A stretch of 59,488 nt of DNA from an uncultured Lachnospiraceae bacterium (GTDB taxonomy: Bacteria; Bacillota; Clostridia; Lachnospirales; Lachnospiraceae). Each line of letters starts with the position of its first letter. Within the stretch, counting starts at the first letter, position 1. The notes beneath the pieces are model-generated. The model made no database searches. It was given only the letters and a program-made list of their open reading frames with translations, and had not been told where the DNA came from. The stretch spans positions 1 to 59,488 of the forward strand of contig CAJTWA010000029.1 in assembly GCA_910580195.1 (NCBI GenBank). Reading direction: 5' to 3'. Positions 8,206-14,759 of the stretch are shown in pieces. Made by a program: the position numbers and the translations under genes.

Positions 8206-8240
8206 GGCTCCCGGCTCGCCCGTTTTTTTTAACGGGAGCC
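8206..8240 (-). terminator. Terminator downstream of the XRE gene
   Basis: On the minus strand GGCTCCCG pairs with CGGGAGCC and is followed by ATTTTTTACTGCCTTTTT. It separates the XRE gene (8479) from the sigma-like pair and could also act as an attenuator for that pair. Confidence 0.7.
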
Positions 8241-8478
8241 TGAAACTCCTTTTACCGCCCTTGCCAGTCCATATCTTTATCCCTGCATTTTCCTGATAAC
8301 CCTGACCTTTTTAGCTGCTTAACTTCTATCCCCCTTCCATCCCTGTTTTCTCCTGTGGCTGTTTTCCTTTGATGTTTCCAGTGTAACAGCCCTGCCCTCC
8401 ATTTACCCCAACATATATGTGGAGATTCCCGGAAAGGGCAACATATTTGTGGAACTTCAAGAACTGTGGTAAATCACA
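8241..8478. repeat. Gene-free spacer with paired CAACATATNTGTGGA boxes
   Basis: Two near-identical 15-mers, CAACATATATGTGGA (8409-8423) and CAACATATTTGTGGA (8439-8453), are spaced exactly 30 bp apart, about three helical turns. The rest of the spacer shows no gene. Confidence 0.55.
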
Positions 8479-8832
8479 TCACCTGCATTGCCGCAGTCCA
8501 TCGACCAATGCCTCCATCGTCTGTAAAACCACCGTCTGCTCACTCTGCTTCAGATGCCGGATGCGGCAGAACATCTTCCGGCACTGCCCATCCTCCTTCG
8601 TCTGGCCGCTTACGCCAAGAAGCTCGTTCGCATCCACGCCGAGTATCTGCACCATTTTTATAAATATCTCTATGGACATCGCAGACTGCCCGCCCTCAAT
8701 GCGGCTGACGGTGTTGGCGCTGATCCCTGCCTGTTCCGCAACCTTCTCCTGTGACATGCTGATCTCATTCCTCCGGTCACGGATACGGTTGCCCAATTCA
8801 ATCAAGTCCTGCGACCCTGCACGATTGCCCAA
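8479..8832 (-). CDS. XRE-family HTH repressor
   Basis: A 117-residue protein with an N-terminal lambda-repressor-like HTH: LIELGNRIRDRRNEISMSQE, VAEQAGISANTVSRIEGGQS, then IFIKMVQILGVDANELL. The TTG at 8832 is chosen because AGGAAGGAGG sits 8 bases before it; the frame continues open upstream but without a ribosome site. The C-terminal 50 residues form a short helical tail. Two copies of the 11-3-11 palindrome lie upstream, the nearer one centred about 50 bases before the start. Autoregulation through these sites is therefore the simplest model, though unproven. Confidence 0.85.
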   Translation of the reverse strand: MGNRAGSQDLIELGNRIRDRRNEISMSQEKVAEQAGISANTVSRIEGGQSAMSIEIFIKMVQILGVDANELLGVSGQTKEDGQCRKMFCRIRHLKQSEQTVVLQTMEALVDGLRQCR

Positions 8833-8868
8833 TATGCACCTCCTTCCTGGTCTGAATTTTCTCCCGGA

Positions 8869-8893
8869 ACTTTCCGTCATAGTGTCGCAAAGT
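8869..8893. promoter_or_regulatory. 11-3-11 palindrome (site 2 of 3)
   Basis: ACTTTCCGTCA, TAG, TGTCGCAAAGT. The right arm is identical to site 1 and the left arm matches it at 9 of 11 positions. It lies 37 bases upstream of the XRE start codon, where a promoter should be. Confidence 0.6.
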
Positions 8894-8939
8894 GTGCAGC
8901 CCGCTTTACATCCGCCATTCCGTCAAGCCCTGTCCCCTG

Positions 8940-8964
8940 ACTTTGCGACACCGTGCCGTAAAGT
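8940..8964. promoter_or_regulatory. 11-3-11 palindrome (site 3 of 3)
   Basis: ACTTTGCGACA, CCG, TGCCGTAAAGT. The left arm is identical to site 1 and the right arm matches it at 9 of 11. Its centre is 71 bp from site 2, close to seven helical turns, as expected for cooperative binding on one DNA face. Confidence 0.6.
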
Positions 8965-9073
8965 TGGACAACAAAAAAACAGCCGTGTATCAAGCTGTTT
9001 TTACGGATTGTTATTCAATTTATGCCTGTATTGCCTGTCCTTTCTGTTTCTTTCTATTTCTTTCAAACGCCAA

Positions 9074-9430
9074 TCACGCCCTGCAAGGCTTCCCGGCCAT
9101 TTTTTTTACTGTCCATCTGATCACTGCCACGACTGCTTTCACCAGATATACTGCGGCTGCCAGCAATCTCCAGACAAGAACGATCCCTCCAATCACGCCG
9201 CCCACAAGGACATTGATAAACAGGATGCCCACCGTGCCGCCAATGTCATAGCCTTTCGGGATAATCCAGAAAAACATCCTATGTATGCCAAATGGAATAC
9301 CCATGAACCACCACAGGCTCAAATAATTGCACTCCCCATTCTCCATGCACAGCGGACGGAACAATGCCGCCAAAAACAATGCCGATACAACCGGGATTAC
9401 CACTTTCTTTACAAATTCACTTATTTTCAT
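9074..9430 (-). CDS. Small membrane protein, DUF6050-like
   Basis: A 118-residue protein starting MKISEFVKKVVIPVVSALFL. AGGAGG lies 4 bases before the ATG at 9430, which decides against a longer reading four codons upstream. About three hydrophobic segments are visible (residues 8-25, 38-56 and 65-100), with motifs FRPLCMENGEC and WFMGIPFGIHRMF that I associate with the DUF6050 family of Firmicutes integrative elements. Role unknown; the last 20 residues are basic and cytoplasmic. It follows repA with an 83-base gap and is probably in the same transcript. Confidence 0.72.
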   Translation of the reverse strand: MKISEFVKKVVIPVVSALFLAALFRPLCMENGECNYLSLWWFMGIPFGIHRMFFWIIPKGYDIGGTVGILFINVLVGGVIGGIVLVWRLLAAAVYLVKAVVAVIRWTVKKMAGKPCRA

Positions 9431-9513
9431 ACCTTCCTCCAATCTGTATCTGCATCCAGTATATCACGTCTGATAAGCCGAAACAATTTTATCATCAACA
9501 TTCACTATATTTC

Positions 9514-10668
9514 TCACCCACTCCCATACAAATCGTGGTTTACCTCCGCCGTATAATAATTGCTTATGGTCATTGGGGCATTATACAGCGTTGTTAGAAG
9601 ATAAGCCTTGATATTACCCACCTTCGTTGTATTTGCGCCCAGGCAAGTTAAAATATACTCAATATGCTCATGGTTCAGCTTCATAAACCGATTTTTGACA
9701 ACCGCCACTGGTTTATCCACCCCTGCGATCCGCACCGTTCCATTGTCTGGCAGCATCATTATTTCCACCATCAGCTCTACAAGCTCATCCACGTCCTCCC
9801 TCCGGTGATAGCGTCCGTCCTGAAAACATTCGTAAGATATGTGTTCCCGGATAATGTCCCGGTACGCATCCATCTCATCCATCACATCCGGCGCTGTGCC
9901 TGGGATAGATAGATTGGACAAGATAGGATTAGGATGGATAGCAGACACACTTGATTCAATATCGTTAAAATCCGTCTTGCTACACTCTGTTTCACTAAAT
10001 TCAGTATCACTAAGATCAGTCTTGTTAATATCAGTATCATTAGATTGTGATTTTGGAAATTCTTGAATTGTGATTCCCACCATTCCAGAAGTATGATTTT
10101 CACCATTCTTGAATTGTGATTCTGGAGATTCTTGAATTGTGGTTTTCATCATTCCTGAATTGTGATTTTCACCATTCTTGAATTGTGATTCTGGAAATTC
10201 TTGAATTGTGGTTTTCACAACTCTTGAATTGTGATTTTCACCATTCTGTGCATTTACAGGCGTTCCGCCCTGTTTTTCCCTTCTTTCCTTGTCCTCTGTC
10301 TGCCGGATAATGAAATTTTTCACGTATATGACATTCGGCTTTCCAAGTCCCAGACGTTTCTTTTCAATCAGTCCGATTCCTTTATCTGCATCCAGTTCTT
10401 TTAAAAGCCTGACTGCTTTTTGTGTGCCACAATTAATAAGCTCTGCAATTTCTTCCACCGTAAAAATAATATACACCCGATCTTCTTCGTCAAACCAACG
10501 GTTCTTTATGCTAAGGCTCATACGGTCTAATAAAAGACCGTATAAAACCTTTGCTTCACAGGAGAGGGACTTAAAGCATTCTGCAGTGAACAAAACTTTT
10601 GGAATCCGGTAGAACGTGTACTGCTCCGCTTCCATACCCCGATAATAATCAAACTGTAATTCCTGCAT
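9514..10668 (-). CDS. repA: Replication initiator RepA (RepA_N type, DUF6017-like C-terminus)
   Basis: A 384-residue protein. Residues 15-125 match the RepA_N winged-helix fold (FYRIPKVLF, CEAKVLYGLLLDRMSLSIKN, GLIEKKRLGLGKPNVIYVKN). Residues 141-209 are three 23-residue tandem repeats containing NGENHNS and TTIQEFPESQ. Residues 210-240 are a run of Ser/Asn-x-Thr-Asp/Glu pentads. The C-terminal third (DAYRDIIREHISYE, then VKNRFMKLNHEHIEYIL and KAYLLTTLYNAP) fits the DUF6017-type domain of ICE-borne initiators. These proteins start replication of excised elements or plasmids. It overlaps parB by 20 bases and has GGAGGG 7 bases before the ATG. It is the third gene of a parA-parB-repA operon. 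Confidence 0.88.
   Translation of the reverse strand: MQELQFDYYRGMEAEQYTFYRIPKVLFTAECFKSLSCEAKVLYGLLLDRMSLSIKNRWFDEEDRVYIIFTVEEIAELINCGTQKAVRLLKELDADKGIGLIEKKRLGLGKPNVIYVKNFIIRQTEDKERREKQGGTPVNAQNGENHNSRVVKTTIQEFPESQFKNGENHNSGMMKTTIQESPESQFKNGENHTSGMVGITIQEFPKSQSNDTDINKTDLSDTEFSETECSKTDFNDIESSVSAIHPNPILSNLSIPGTAPDVMDEMDAYRDIIREHISYECFQDGRYHRREDVDELVELMVEIMMLPDNGTVRIAGVDKPVAVVKNRFMKLNHEHIEYILTCLGANTTKVGNIKAYLLTTLYNAPMTISNYYTAEVNHDLYGSG
10042..10248 (-). repeat. Three 69-bp direct repeats inside repA
   Basis: These encode residues 141-163, 164-186 and 187-209 of RepA. Unit features are AATTGTGATTTTCACCATTC-like stretches and the peptide NGENHNS. The copies differ at a few codons. They lie in the linker between DNA-binding and C-terminal domains. 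Repeats within a rep gene sometimes serve as the origin itself, so an iteron role is possible. Confidence 0.85.
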
Positions 10669-11545
10669 CTTTCGTCCCTCCCTCCTTCTGCTTCCATTCT
10701 TCCAGAAGCGTATAGATCACATCCTCAATCTGCTCTTTGGAATATCCTGTCGGGAAATAATTACGGATTTTCTTTGCGGAGATCGTCACATTGACATTTT
10801 CCTTCTCTTTCCGCACTAAAACCGCATATACCTTTCCTTCCGTCAATTCCCCTGCCTCACTGCCTGCTTTTAACTGCTCTGCCTGCGCCTTTGATGGGAA
10901 TATGCCGCTGTTGCCGATGGCATCCACAACCCATGCCTGTTCTTCCGTTTTCAGGTAAGACAATTTCTCCCCAGCCACCATAGGGATTTTATTTTCATCC
11001 ACATAATCCATCAGTTCTTCCACCAGTTCCGACAGCCGGATATAACGCTGCACTGTCCTCCCGCTGTCCCCGGCAGCTTCCCCGATGGCGTCTGCAGTAT
11101 ATTTCTCCCCCTTGCTGCCCTGGTGCTTCATTGCCTCATATTTCATCCGGTATGCCTTTGCCTTCTCACTTGGCAGGATGTCCTCTCTTTGGATATTCGT
11201 ATCCACCATTAGCACTACCGCCGTATCATCATCCATTTCCCGGATAATCACAGGCATTTCCGTAAGCCCTGCAAGCTCACAGGCCCGCCACCTTCTATGC
11301 CCTGCAATGACCTCATAGCCGCCTTCTGGATATGGGCGCACAATCCCCGGCATCAACACGCCATACTTTTTCACGCTTTCCACCGTTTCCTGCATCTTTT
11401 CATCATCCAATACCCGGAACGGATGGCCTTTGAACGTATGCAGCTCACTCAGGGGAACGGAAGTGACCGTTTCCCCCGCTTCATCTATGCCAAACAAATC
11501 ATCAAAGCTGTTCAGCTTTACCTTCTCTGCGCTCTTACTCTTCAT
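10649..11545 (-). CDS. parB: ParB/Spo0J-family partition protein
   Basis: A 298-residue protein. The N-terminal ParB/Srx domain carries ELHTFKGHPFRV and the nucleotide-binding signature YEVIAGHRRWRACELAGLTE (about residues 80-100); a central HTH follows (IGEAAGDSGRTVQRYIRLSE). ParB clamps load at parS, bind CTP and stimulate ParA. The ATG at 11545 follows AGGAGGTG by 7 bases; an in-frame TTG two codons earlier is too close to that site. It overlaps the end of parA. No chromosomal-type parS (TGTTTCACGTGAAACA) was noticed nearby, so the cognate site may be one of the island palindromes, which is speculation. Confidence 0.92.
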   Translation of the reverse strand: MKSKSAEKVKLNSFDDLFGIDEAGETVTSVPLSELHTFKGHPFRVLDDEKMQETVESVKKYGVLMPGIVRPYPEGGYEVIAGHRRWRACELAGLTEMPVIIREMDDDTAVVLMVDTNIQREDILPSEKAKAYRMKYEAMKHQGSKGEKYTADAIGEAAGDSGRTVQRYIRLSELVEELMDYVDENKIPMVAGEKLSYLKTEEQAWVVDAIGNSGIFPSKAQAEQLKAGSEAGELTEGKVYAVLVRKEKENVNVTISAKKIRNYFPTGYSKEQIEDVIYTLLEEWKQKEGGTKDAGITV

Positions 11546-12320
11546 CCGCAAGCACCTCCTGTGTCAGTGAATGGTAGCCGCCTGCCACAATCCCCTTCGG
11601 GTCGTGGAGATAGATGCTTTTCCCTTCTGCCGTGGTTTCCGCAGCCTTTACGGATAATGGGATGCAGTTCTCAAAGATATGTACCCGGTTCCCATATACC
11701 TCCCGGATCTGCGCTGAAATATCCCTTGCGAAGTTTGTCCTCCGGCCTACCTTTGTCAGCAGAATCCCCATGATGTTAAGCGCCGGATTCAGCTTTCTAT
11801 GAACCCGTCCAATCGTCTTTATAAGCTGCTGAAGCCCTTTGACCGGGAGATACGCCGCCTCCACCGGAATCAGTACGCTGTCTGCCGCTACAAGGGCGTT
11901 TATCGTGATCATTCCAAGCGAGGGCATACAATCAATGATCACAAAGTCATACTCCCTCTTTACGCTGTTCAGATACTGGCGCAGTATCGTTTCCCTGCTC
12001 ATAACATTTACCAGAGCCGTTTCCAATCCTGCCAGTTCGATATTTGCGGGGATAAAATTAATCCCCTCCTCATGGCGGATAATCCCCTCGCCAGGCTCTA
12101 CGTCCTCGTCGTTGATCACTTTTTCCATAATATTCACTAACGTCACATCCAGCTCATCCGGCTCCGCAATCCCCAGACTCACCGCCATGCTGCCCTGTGC
12201 GTCTGCCTCCACCAGCAATACTTTCTTGCCTGCCCTTGCAAGCCCGATCCCCAAATTCACACACGTCGTTGTCTTGCCCACTCCGCCTTTCTGGTTTGCC
12301 ACTGCGATCACTCTGCACAT
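11535..12320 (-). CDS. parA: ParA/Soj-family partition ATPase
   Basis: A 261-residue deviant Walker ATPase with NQKGGVGKTTTCVNLG (P-loop about residues 10-17), the Asp of VLLVEADAQGS, and the Walker B-like DFVIIDCMPSLG. The family binds DNA with ATP and is cycled by ParB to segregate plasmids or excised ICEs. GAGGAAAG precedes the ATG at 12320, and the stop overlaps parB by about 10 bases. Length is normal for Soj-type ParA. Confidence 0.95.
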   Translation of the reverse strand: MCRVIAVANQKGGVGKTTTCVNLGIGLARAGKKVLLVEADAQGSMAVSLGIAEPDELDVTLVNIMEKVINDEDVEPGEGIIRHEEGINFIPANIELAGLETALVNVMSRETILRQYLNSVKREYDFVIIDCMPSLGMITINALVAADSVLIPVEAAYLPVKGLQQLIKTIGRVHRKLNPALNIMGILLTKVGRRTNFARDISAQIREVYGNRVHIFENCIPLSVKAAETTAEGKSIYLHDPKGIVAGGYHSLTQEVLADEE

Positions 12321-12346
12321 ATATACTTTCCTCCTGATTCTCTGAT

Positions 12347-12514
12347 CTATTTTTCTGTTCTCTCCACTTCCGCATAAACACGGAAATATTTATTTGTCCC
12401 TTTGTTTGCAAACGGTTCCGATACCGACTTCACATCCACATCCCCCTGCCGTTCCAGAAGCCGCCGGAACCAGTACAGGTCTTTCTTTGTCCCCTGCATC
12501 CTGATTTTTAGCAT
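12347..12514 (-). CDS. Small ICE protein, DUF3970-like
   Basis: A 55-residue protein reading MLKIRMQGTKKDLYWFRRLL, then a segment ending KYFRVYAEVERTEK. GGAGGG lies 5 bases before the ATG, and the gene sits tightly between the 145-residue gene upstream (17-base gap) and parA (26-base gap). The pattern of a short beta-alpha-beta protein with a final RVYAEV strand matches DUF3970-type proteins next to parA in Firmicutes conjugative elements. Recognition is from memory. No function is known. Confidence 0.75.
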   Translation of the reverse strand: MLKIRMQGTKKDLYWFRRLLERQGDVDVKSVSEPFANKGTNKYFRVYAEVERTEK

Positions 12515-12529
12515 TTCAACCCTCCAAAC

Positions 12530-12967
12530 TTAAAAACAGTATTCCGGATAGCGGAGCCTGACTGCCTCCCAAAAGTATCTTGCATAGCCGCAGCAGAATA
12601 AATCTTCCACCGTATAACAACGGCGCTCCTTTAACTGATCCTCTGCAGCTTCTGTGTCATCAACGCTTGGCGTTCCATTGCAGTAAAGGTTAAATGCCAT
12701 CCTGACAATCCTTGCGCTTCCGCTGGTCTGCCACCCTTCATGCAGGCACTCCGTTTTTACACATCCTGTTCTAAAGTCATAAATCCTGTCTACATTTACC
12801 CTTGTATCCCGGTCAATTCCAATGCAATACACCAATGCCTTATGGTATACATCCTGGTATCTGCATTTCTGCAGATTCACTTTATAAAAATCTCTATGTT
12901 CCTTGTTTTTGAAAGTAATTGTGGGAGTGCCTTTCTTTTCTGCGCCTACCGCTGTATTTGCTGCCAT
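12530..12967 (-). CDS. ICE-associated protein, DUF6075-like
   Basis: A 145-residue protein. After about 15 variable residues the conserved core begins: ITFKNKEHRDFYKVNLQKCR, YHKALVYCIGIDRDTR, CLHEGWQTSGSARIVRMAFN, and a C-terminal VEDLFCCGYARYFWEAVRLR. This layout fits DUF6075-type proteins that I associate with the start of the parA/parB/repA unit in gut Firmicutes ICEs. It has no catalytic signature I can name. GGAGG precedes the ATG at 12967. It is the first gene of the operon after a promoter near 13150. Confidence 0.75.
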   Translation of the reverse strand: MAANTAVGAEKKGTPTITFKNKEHRDFYKVNLQKCRYQDVYHKALVYCIGIDRDTRVNVDRIYDFRTGCVKTECLHEGWQTSGSARIVRMAFNLYCNGTPSVDDTEAAEDQLKERRCYTVEDLFCCGYARYFWEAVRLRYPEYCF

Positions 12968-12992
12968 AGCTTGTCCTCCATTTTTGAAATAC

Positions 12993-13011
12993 TTGGGAGC
13001 TACACTCCCAA
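12993..13011 (-). promoter_or_regulatory. Leader hairpin of the ICE operon
   Basis: TTGGGAG, CTACA, CTCCCAA: a 7-bp perfect stem 25 bases upstream of the first start codon. There is no T-run, so it is more likely an mRNA-structural element than a terminator. Confidence 0.45.
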
Positions 13012-13137
13012 ACCCTTGTGGAATCCGTGCTGCCAGTTACCCAAAAAGCGGCTAACTGCCAACCCGGATTTTGTCTCTGTCCCAGAAAGAAGTTGTTTCC
13101 TCCCTCTCTAAGACTATGCTGCTTATATAACCTGTGA

Positions 13138-13166
13138 AATTTAATTATGAAGTAAGATGATTTCAA
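13138..13166 (-). promoter_or_regulatory. Putative sigma-A promoter of the parA/parB/repA operon
   Basis: Minus-strand TTGAAA (13161-13166), a 17-base spacer and TAAATT (13138-13143). The -10 box is imperfect. It lies 170 bases before the first gene of the operon and directly beside the TTGAGTA box cluster. Confidence 0.5.
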
Positions 13167-13179
13167 AAACTCTGATGAC

Positions 13180-13246
13180 TTGAGTAAACTTCGCTGAAGA
13201 TTGCGGATACTCATTTTACTCAACTTGCGACCCCCGTAATACTCAA
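13180..13246. promoter_or_regulatory. Cluster of TTGAGTA boxes
   Basis: TACTCAA at 13240-13246 and 13217-13223, TACTCAT at 13208-13214, and the inverted TTGAGTA at 13180-13186, all directly upstream of the operon promoter. The 13180 and 13217 boxes form an inverted repeat. The arrangement resembles an operator array, but no binding protein can be named. Confidence 0.5.
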
Positions 13247-13313
13247 TTTGAAGTGATTTTAGACGGTGTTTGGCGGTGTTCAGCGGTACTTGAACGATTG
13301 CCCTTCCATGAAT

Positions 13314-13376
13314 GAAAAAGGCTCCAAAAACCTTATAACCACTAGAAAGTACAGTGTTTACAAGGCTCCTGGAGCC
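13314..13376. other. tsf terminator overlapping a candidate integrase core site
   Basis: CCTTATAACCACT (13331-13343), a 9-base spacer and AGTGTTTACAAGG (13353-13365) form an imperfect inverted repeat with 11 of 13 arm positions matching, the geometry of a tyrosine-recombinase core site. Flanking GGAGCC/GGCTCC pairs and a minus-strand TTTTT (13314-13319) make the same stretch a plausible tsf terminator. It lies 39 bases beyond the tsf stop and marks the change from island to core genes. Confidence 0.55.
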
Positions 13377-13414
13377 TATAAATACTTTAATTAAATTTGA
13401 ATTGAAAAATTCGC

Positions 13415-14350
13415 TTATTTGCCCATCTGCGCCGCAACCTCAGCCGCAAAGTCCTCCTGCTTCTTCTCCAGCCCTTCTCCTGTTTCAAAGCGTACAAACC
13501 GTTTCACAGAAACAGCTGCGCCAACTTCTTTTGAAACAGCTTCCAGATATTTCCCAACAGACTGCTTGCCGTCTTCTGCTTTTACATACACTTGGTCTAC
13601 CAAGCAGATTTCTTTCAGCTCTTTGTTGACACGGCCTTCAATCATGCCGTTGATGACTTTCTCCGGCTTCTGGGATTCCTTCGGGTCATTCATTATCTGT
13701 GCCAGAAGGATCTCTTTTTCATGGGCAATGTAATCTTCGCTGATTTCATCCCTAGAAACATATTTCGGGGAAAGGGCTGCAATCTGCATTGCAAGGTTTG
13801 TAAGGGCTTCTTTTACGGTATCATTGACAACGGAAGTTTCTGCTTCTACGATAACGCCAATCCTGCCGCCGCCATGGATATAGGAAACCACGCAGCCGTT
13901 TTCTGCAGTGACTTTCTCAAACCGGCGGATATTCAGGTTCTCGCCGATGACTGCAATCTTTTCTACCAGCGCGTCCTTGACAGTCTTGCTGGAATCTTCT
14001 TTCCATGCTTCTGCCAAAAATGCATCTAAGTCTGCTGCGTCAGAATCTACGGCCTGCGCTGCAACTGCTTCTACGAAAGATTTAAATGTGTCATTCTTTG
14101 CAACAAAGTCCGTTTCGGAATTCACTTCTACTACGGCTGCTGTCTTGTCATCTTTCACTACAACGGTACAGAGACCTTCTGCTGCAATCCTGCCTGCCTT
14201 CTTCTCCGCCTTTGCCTGTCCATTTTTCCTTAAAAATTCTACAGCGGCATCCATGTCGCCGTTTGTTTCATTTAAAGCCTTCTTGCAGTCCATCATGCCT
14301 GCACCGGTCATTTCCCTTAATTCTTTTACCATTGCTGCTGTAATAGCCAT
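13415..14350 (-). CDS. tsf: Translation elongation factor Ts
   Basis: A 311-residue EF-Ts, the nucleotide exchange factor of EF-Tu. The N-terminal UBA-like domain reads MAITAAMVKELREMTGAGMM then DCKKALNETNGD. The conserved TDFVAKND motif that contacts EF-Tu is at about residues 79-86. A dimerisation core follows. GGAGG precedes the ATG at 14350, which is preferred over an in-frame ATG five codons upstream. It pairs with rpsB as in nearly all bacteria, but the 409-base gap between them is long and contains tandem repeats. Confidence 0.97.
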   Translation of the reverse strand: MAITAAMVKELREMTGAGMMDCKKALNETNGDMDAAVEFLRKNGQAKAEKKAGRIAAEGLCTVVVKDDKTAAVVEVNSETDFVAKNDTFKSFVEAVAAQAVDSDAADLDAFLAEAWKEDSSKTVKDALVEKIAVIGENLNIRRFEKVTAENGCVVSYIHGGGRIGVIVEAETSVVNDTVKEALTNLAMQIAALSPKYVSRDEISEDYIAHEKEILLAQIMNDPKESQKPEKVINGMIEGRVNKELKEICLVDQVYVKAEDGKQSVGKYLEAVSKEVGAAVSVKRFVRFETGEGLEKKQEDFAAEVAAQMGK

Positions 14351-14445
14351 TTTTTGTCCCTCCATTATATTCTGGCACGCTTTTGCTGCTATGCATCCAA
14401 AAATATCTGTCCAAAACTGTGCCCATTTTCCATCTATCCATTTAT

Positions 14446-14590
14446 TAGCTGCCTGTAATATTATAGCAAACCACTTACTTATTCCTAGCTGCTGAAATAT
14501 TATGGCAAACCACTTACTTATTCCTAGCTGCCTGAAATATTATGGCAAACCACTTACTTATTGCCTAGCTGCCTGTAATATTGCAGCAGG
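14446..14590. repeat. Tandem approximately 40-bp repeats between rpsB and tsf
   Basis: Three consecutive units, 14446-14485, 14486-14524 and 14525-14565, each begin TAGCTGCC or TAGCTGCT and contain ATATTAT(A/G)GCAAACC then ACTTACTTATT. A fourth partial unit runs 14566-14590. Lengths are 40, 39 and 41 bp. There is no spacer diversity, so this is not a CRISPR array. Confidence 0.9.
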
Positions 14591-14606
14591 CTTCTTATCC
14601 ACAATT

Positions 14607-14714
14607 GAGGACAGGCAATACTGTCTGTCCTCCCATTGCAAAATCCCGTATCATGAAATTACCTATCTGCATTGCAAAAAGGCAGATAACACCCGTTACA
14701 GCTTCTGCAATGCA
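14607..14714. other. Paired inverted repeats in the rpsB-tsf gap
   Basis: GAGGACAG (14607-14614) pairs with CTGTCCTC (14625-14632). TGCATTGCA (14668-14676) pairs with TGCAATGCA (14706-14714). Neither is followed by a T-run. They may shape the rpsB-tsf mRNA; no gene is present. Confidence 0.5.
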
Positions 14715-14759
14715 ATATTATTATAGTTCTTCCCTAATTCAGAAACAAATCTTTCCAGA

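Noticed and set aside
8417..9556. Plus-strand open frame of 379 codons
   Set aside because: It runs antisense through the XRE and membrane-protein genes, has a Cys/Ser/His-rich composition unlike a protein and no ribosome site.
10042..10248. Direct repeats as a possible CRISPR or intergenic iteron array
   Set aside because: They are in frame within repA and encode a regular 23-residue peptide repeat; recorded as an intragenic repeat instead.
12894..13223. Minus-strand frame of 109 codons upstream of the DUF6075-like gene
   Set aside because: It covers the promoter, box array and leader hairpin, and overlaps a well-supported gene in another frame.
14446..14590. CRISPR-like array
   Set aside because: Units are directly adjacent with no unique spacers, lengths 39-41 bp, and no cas genes nearby.
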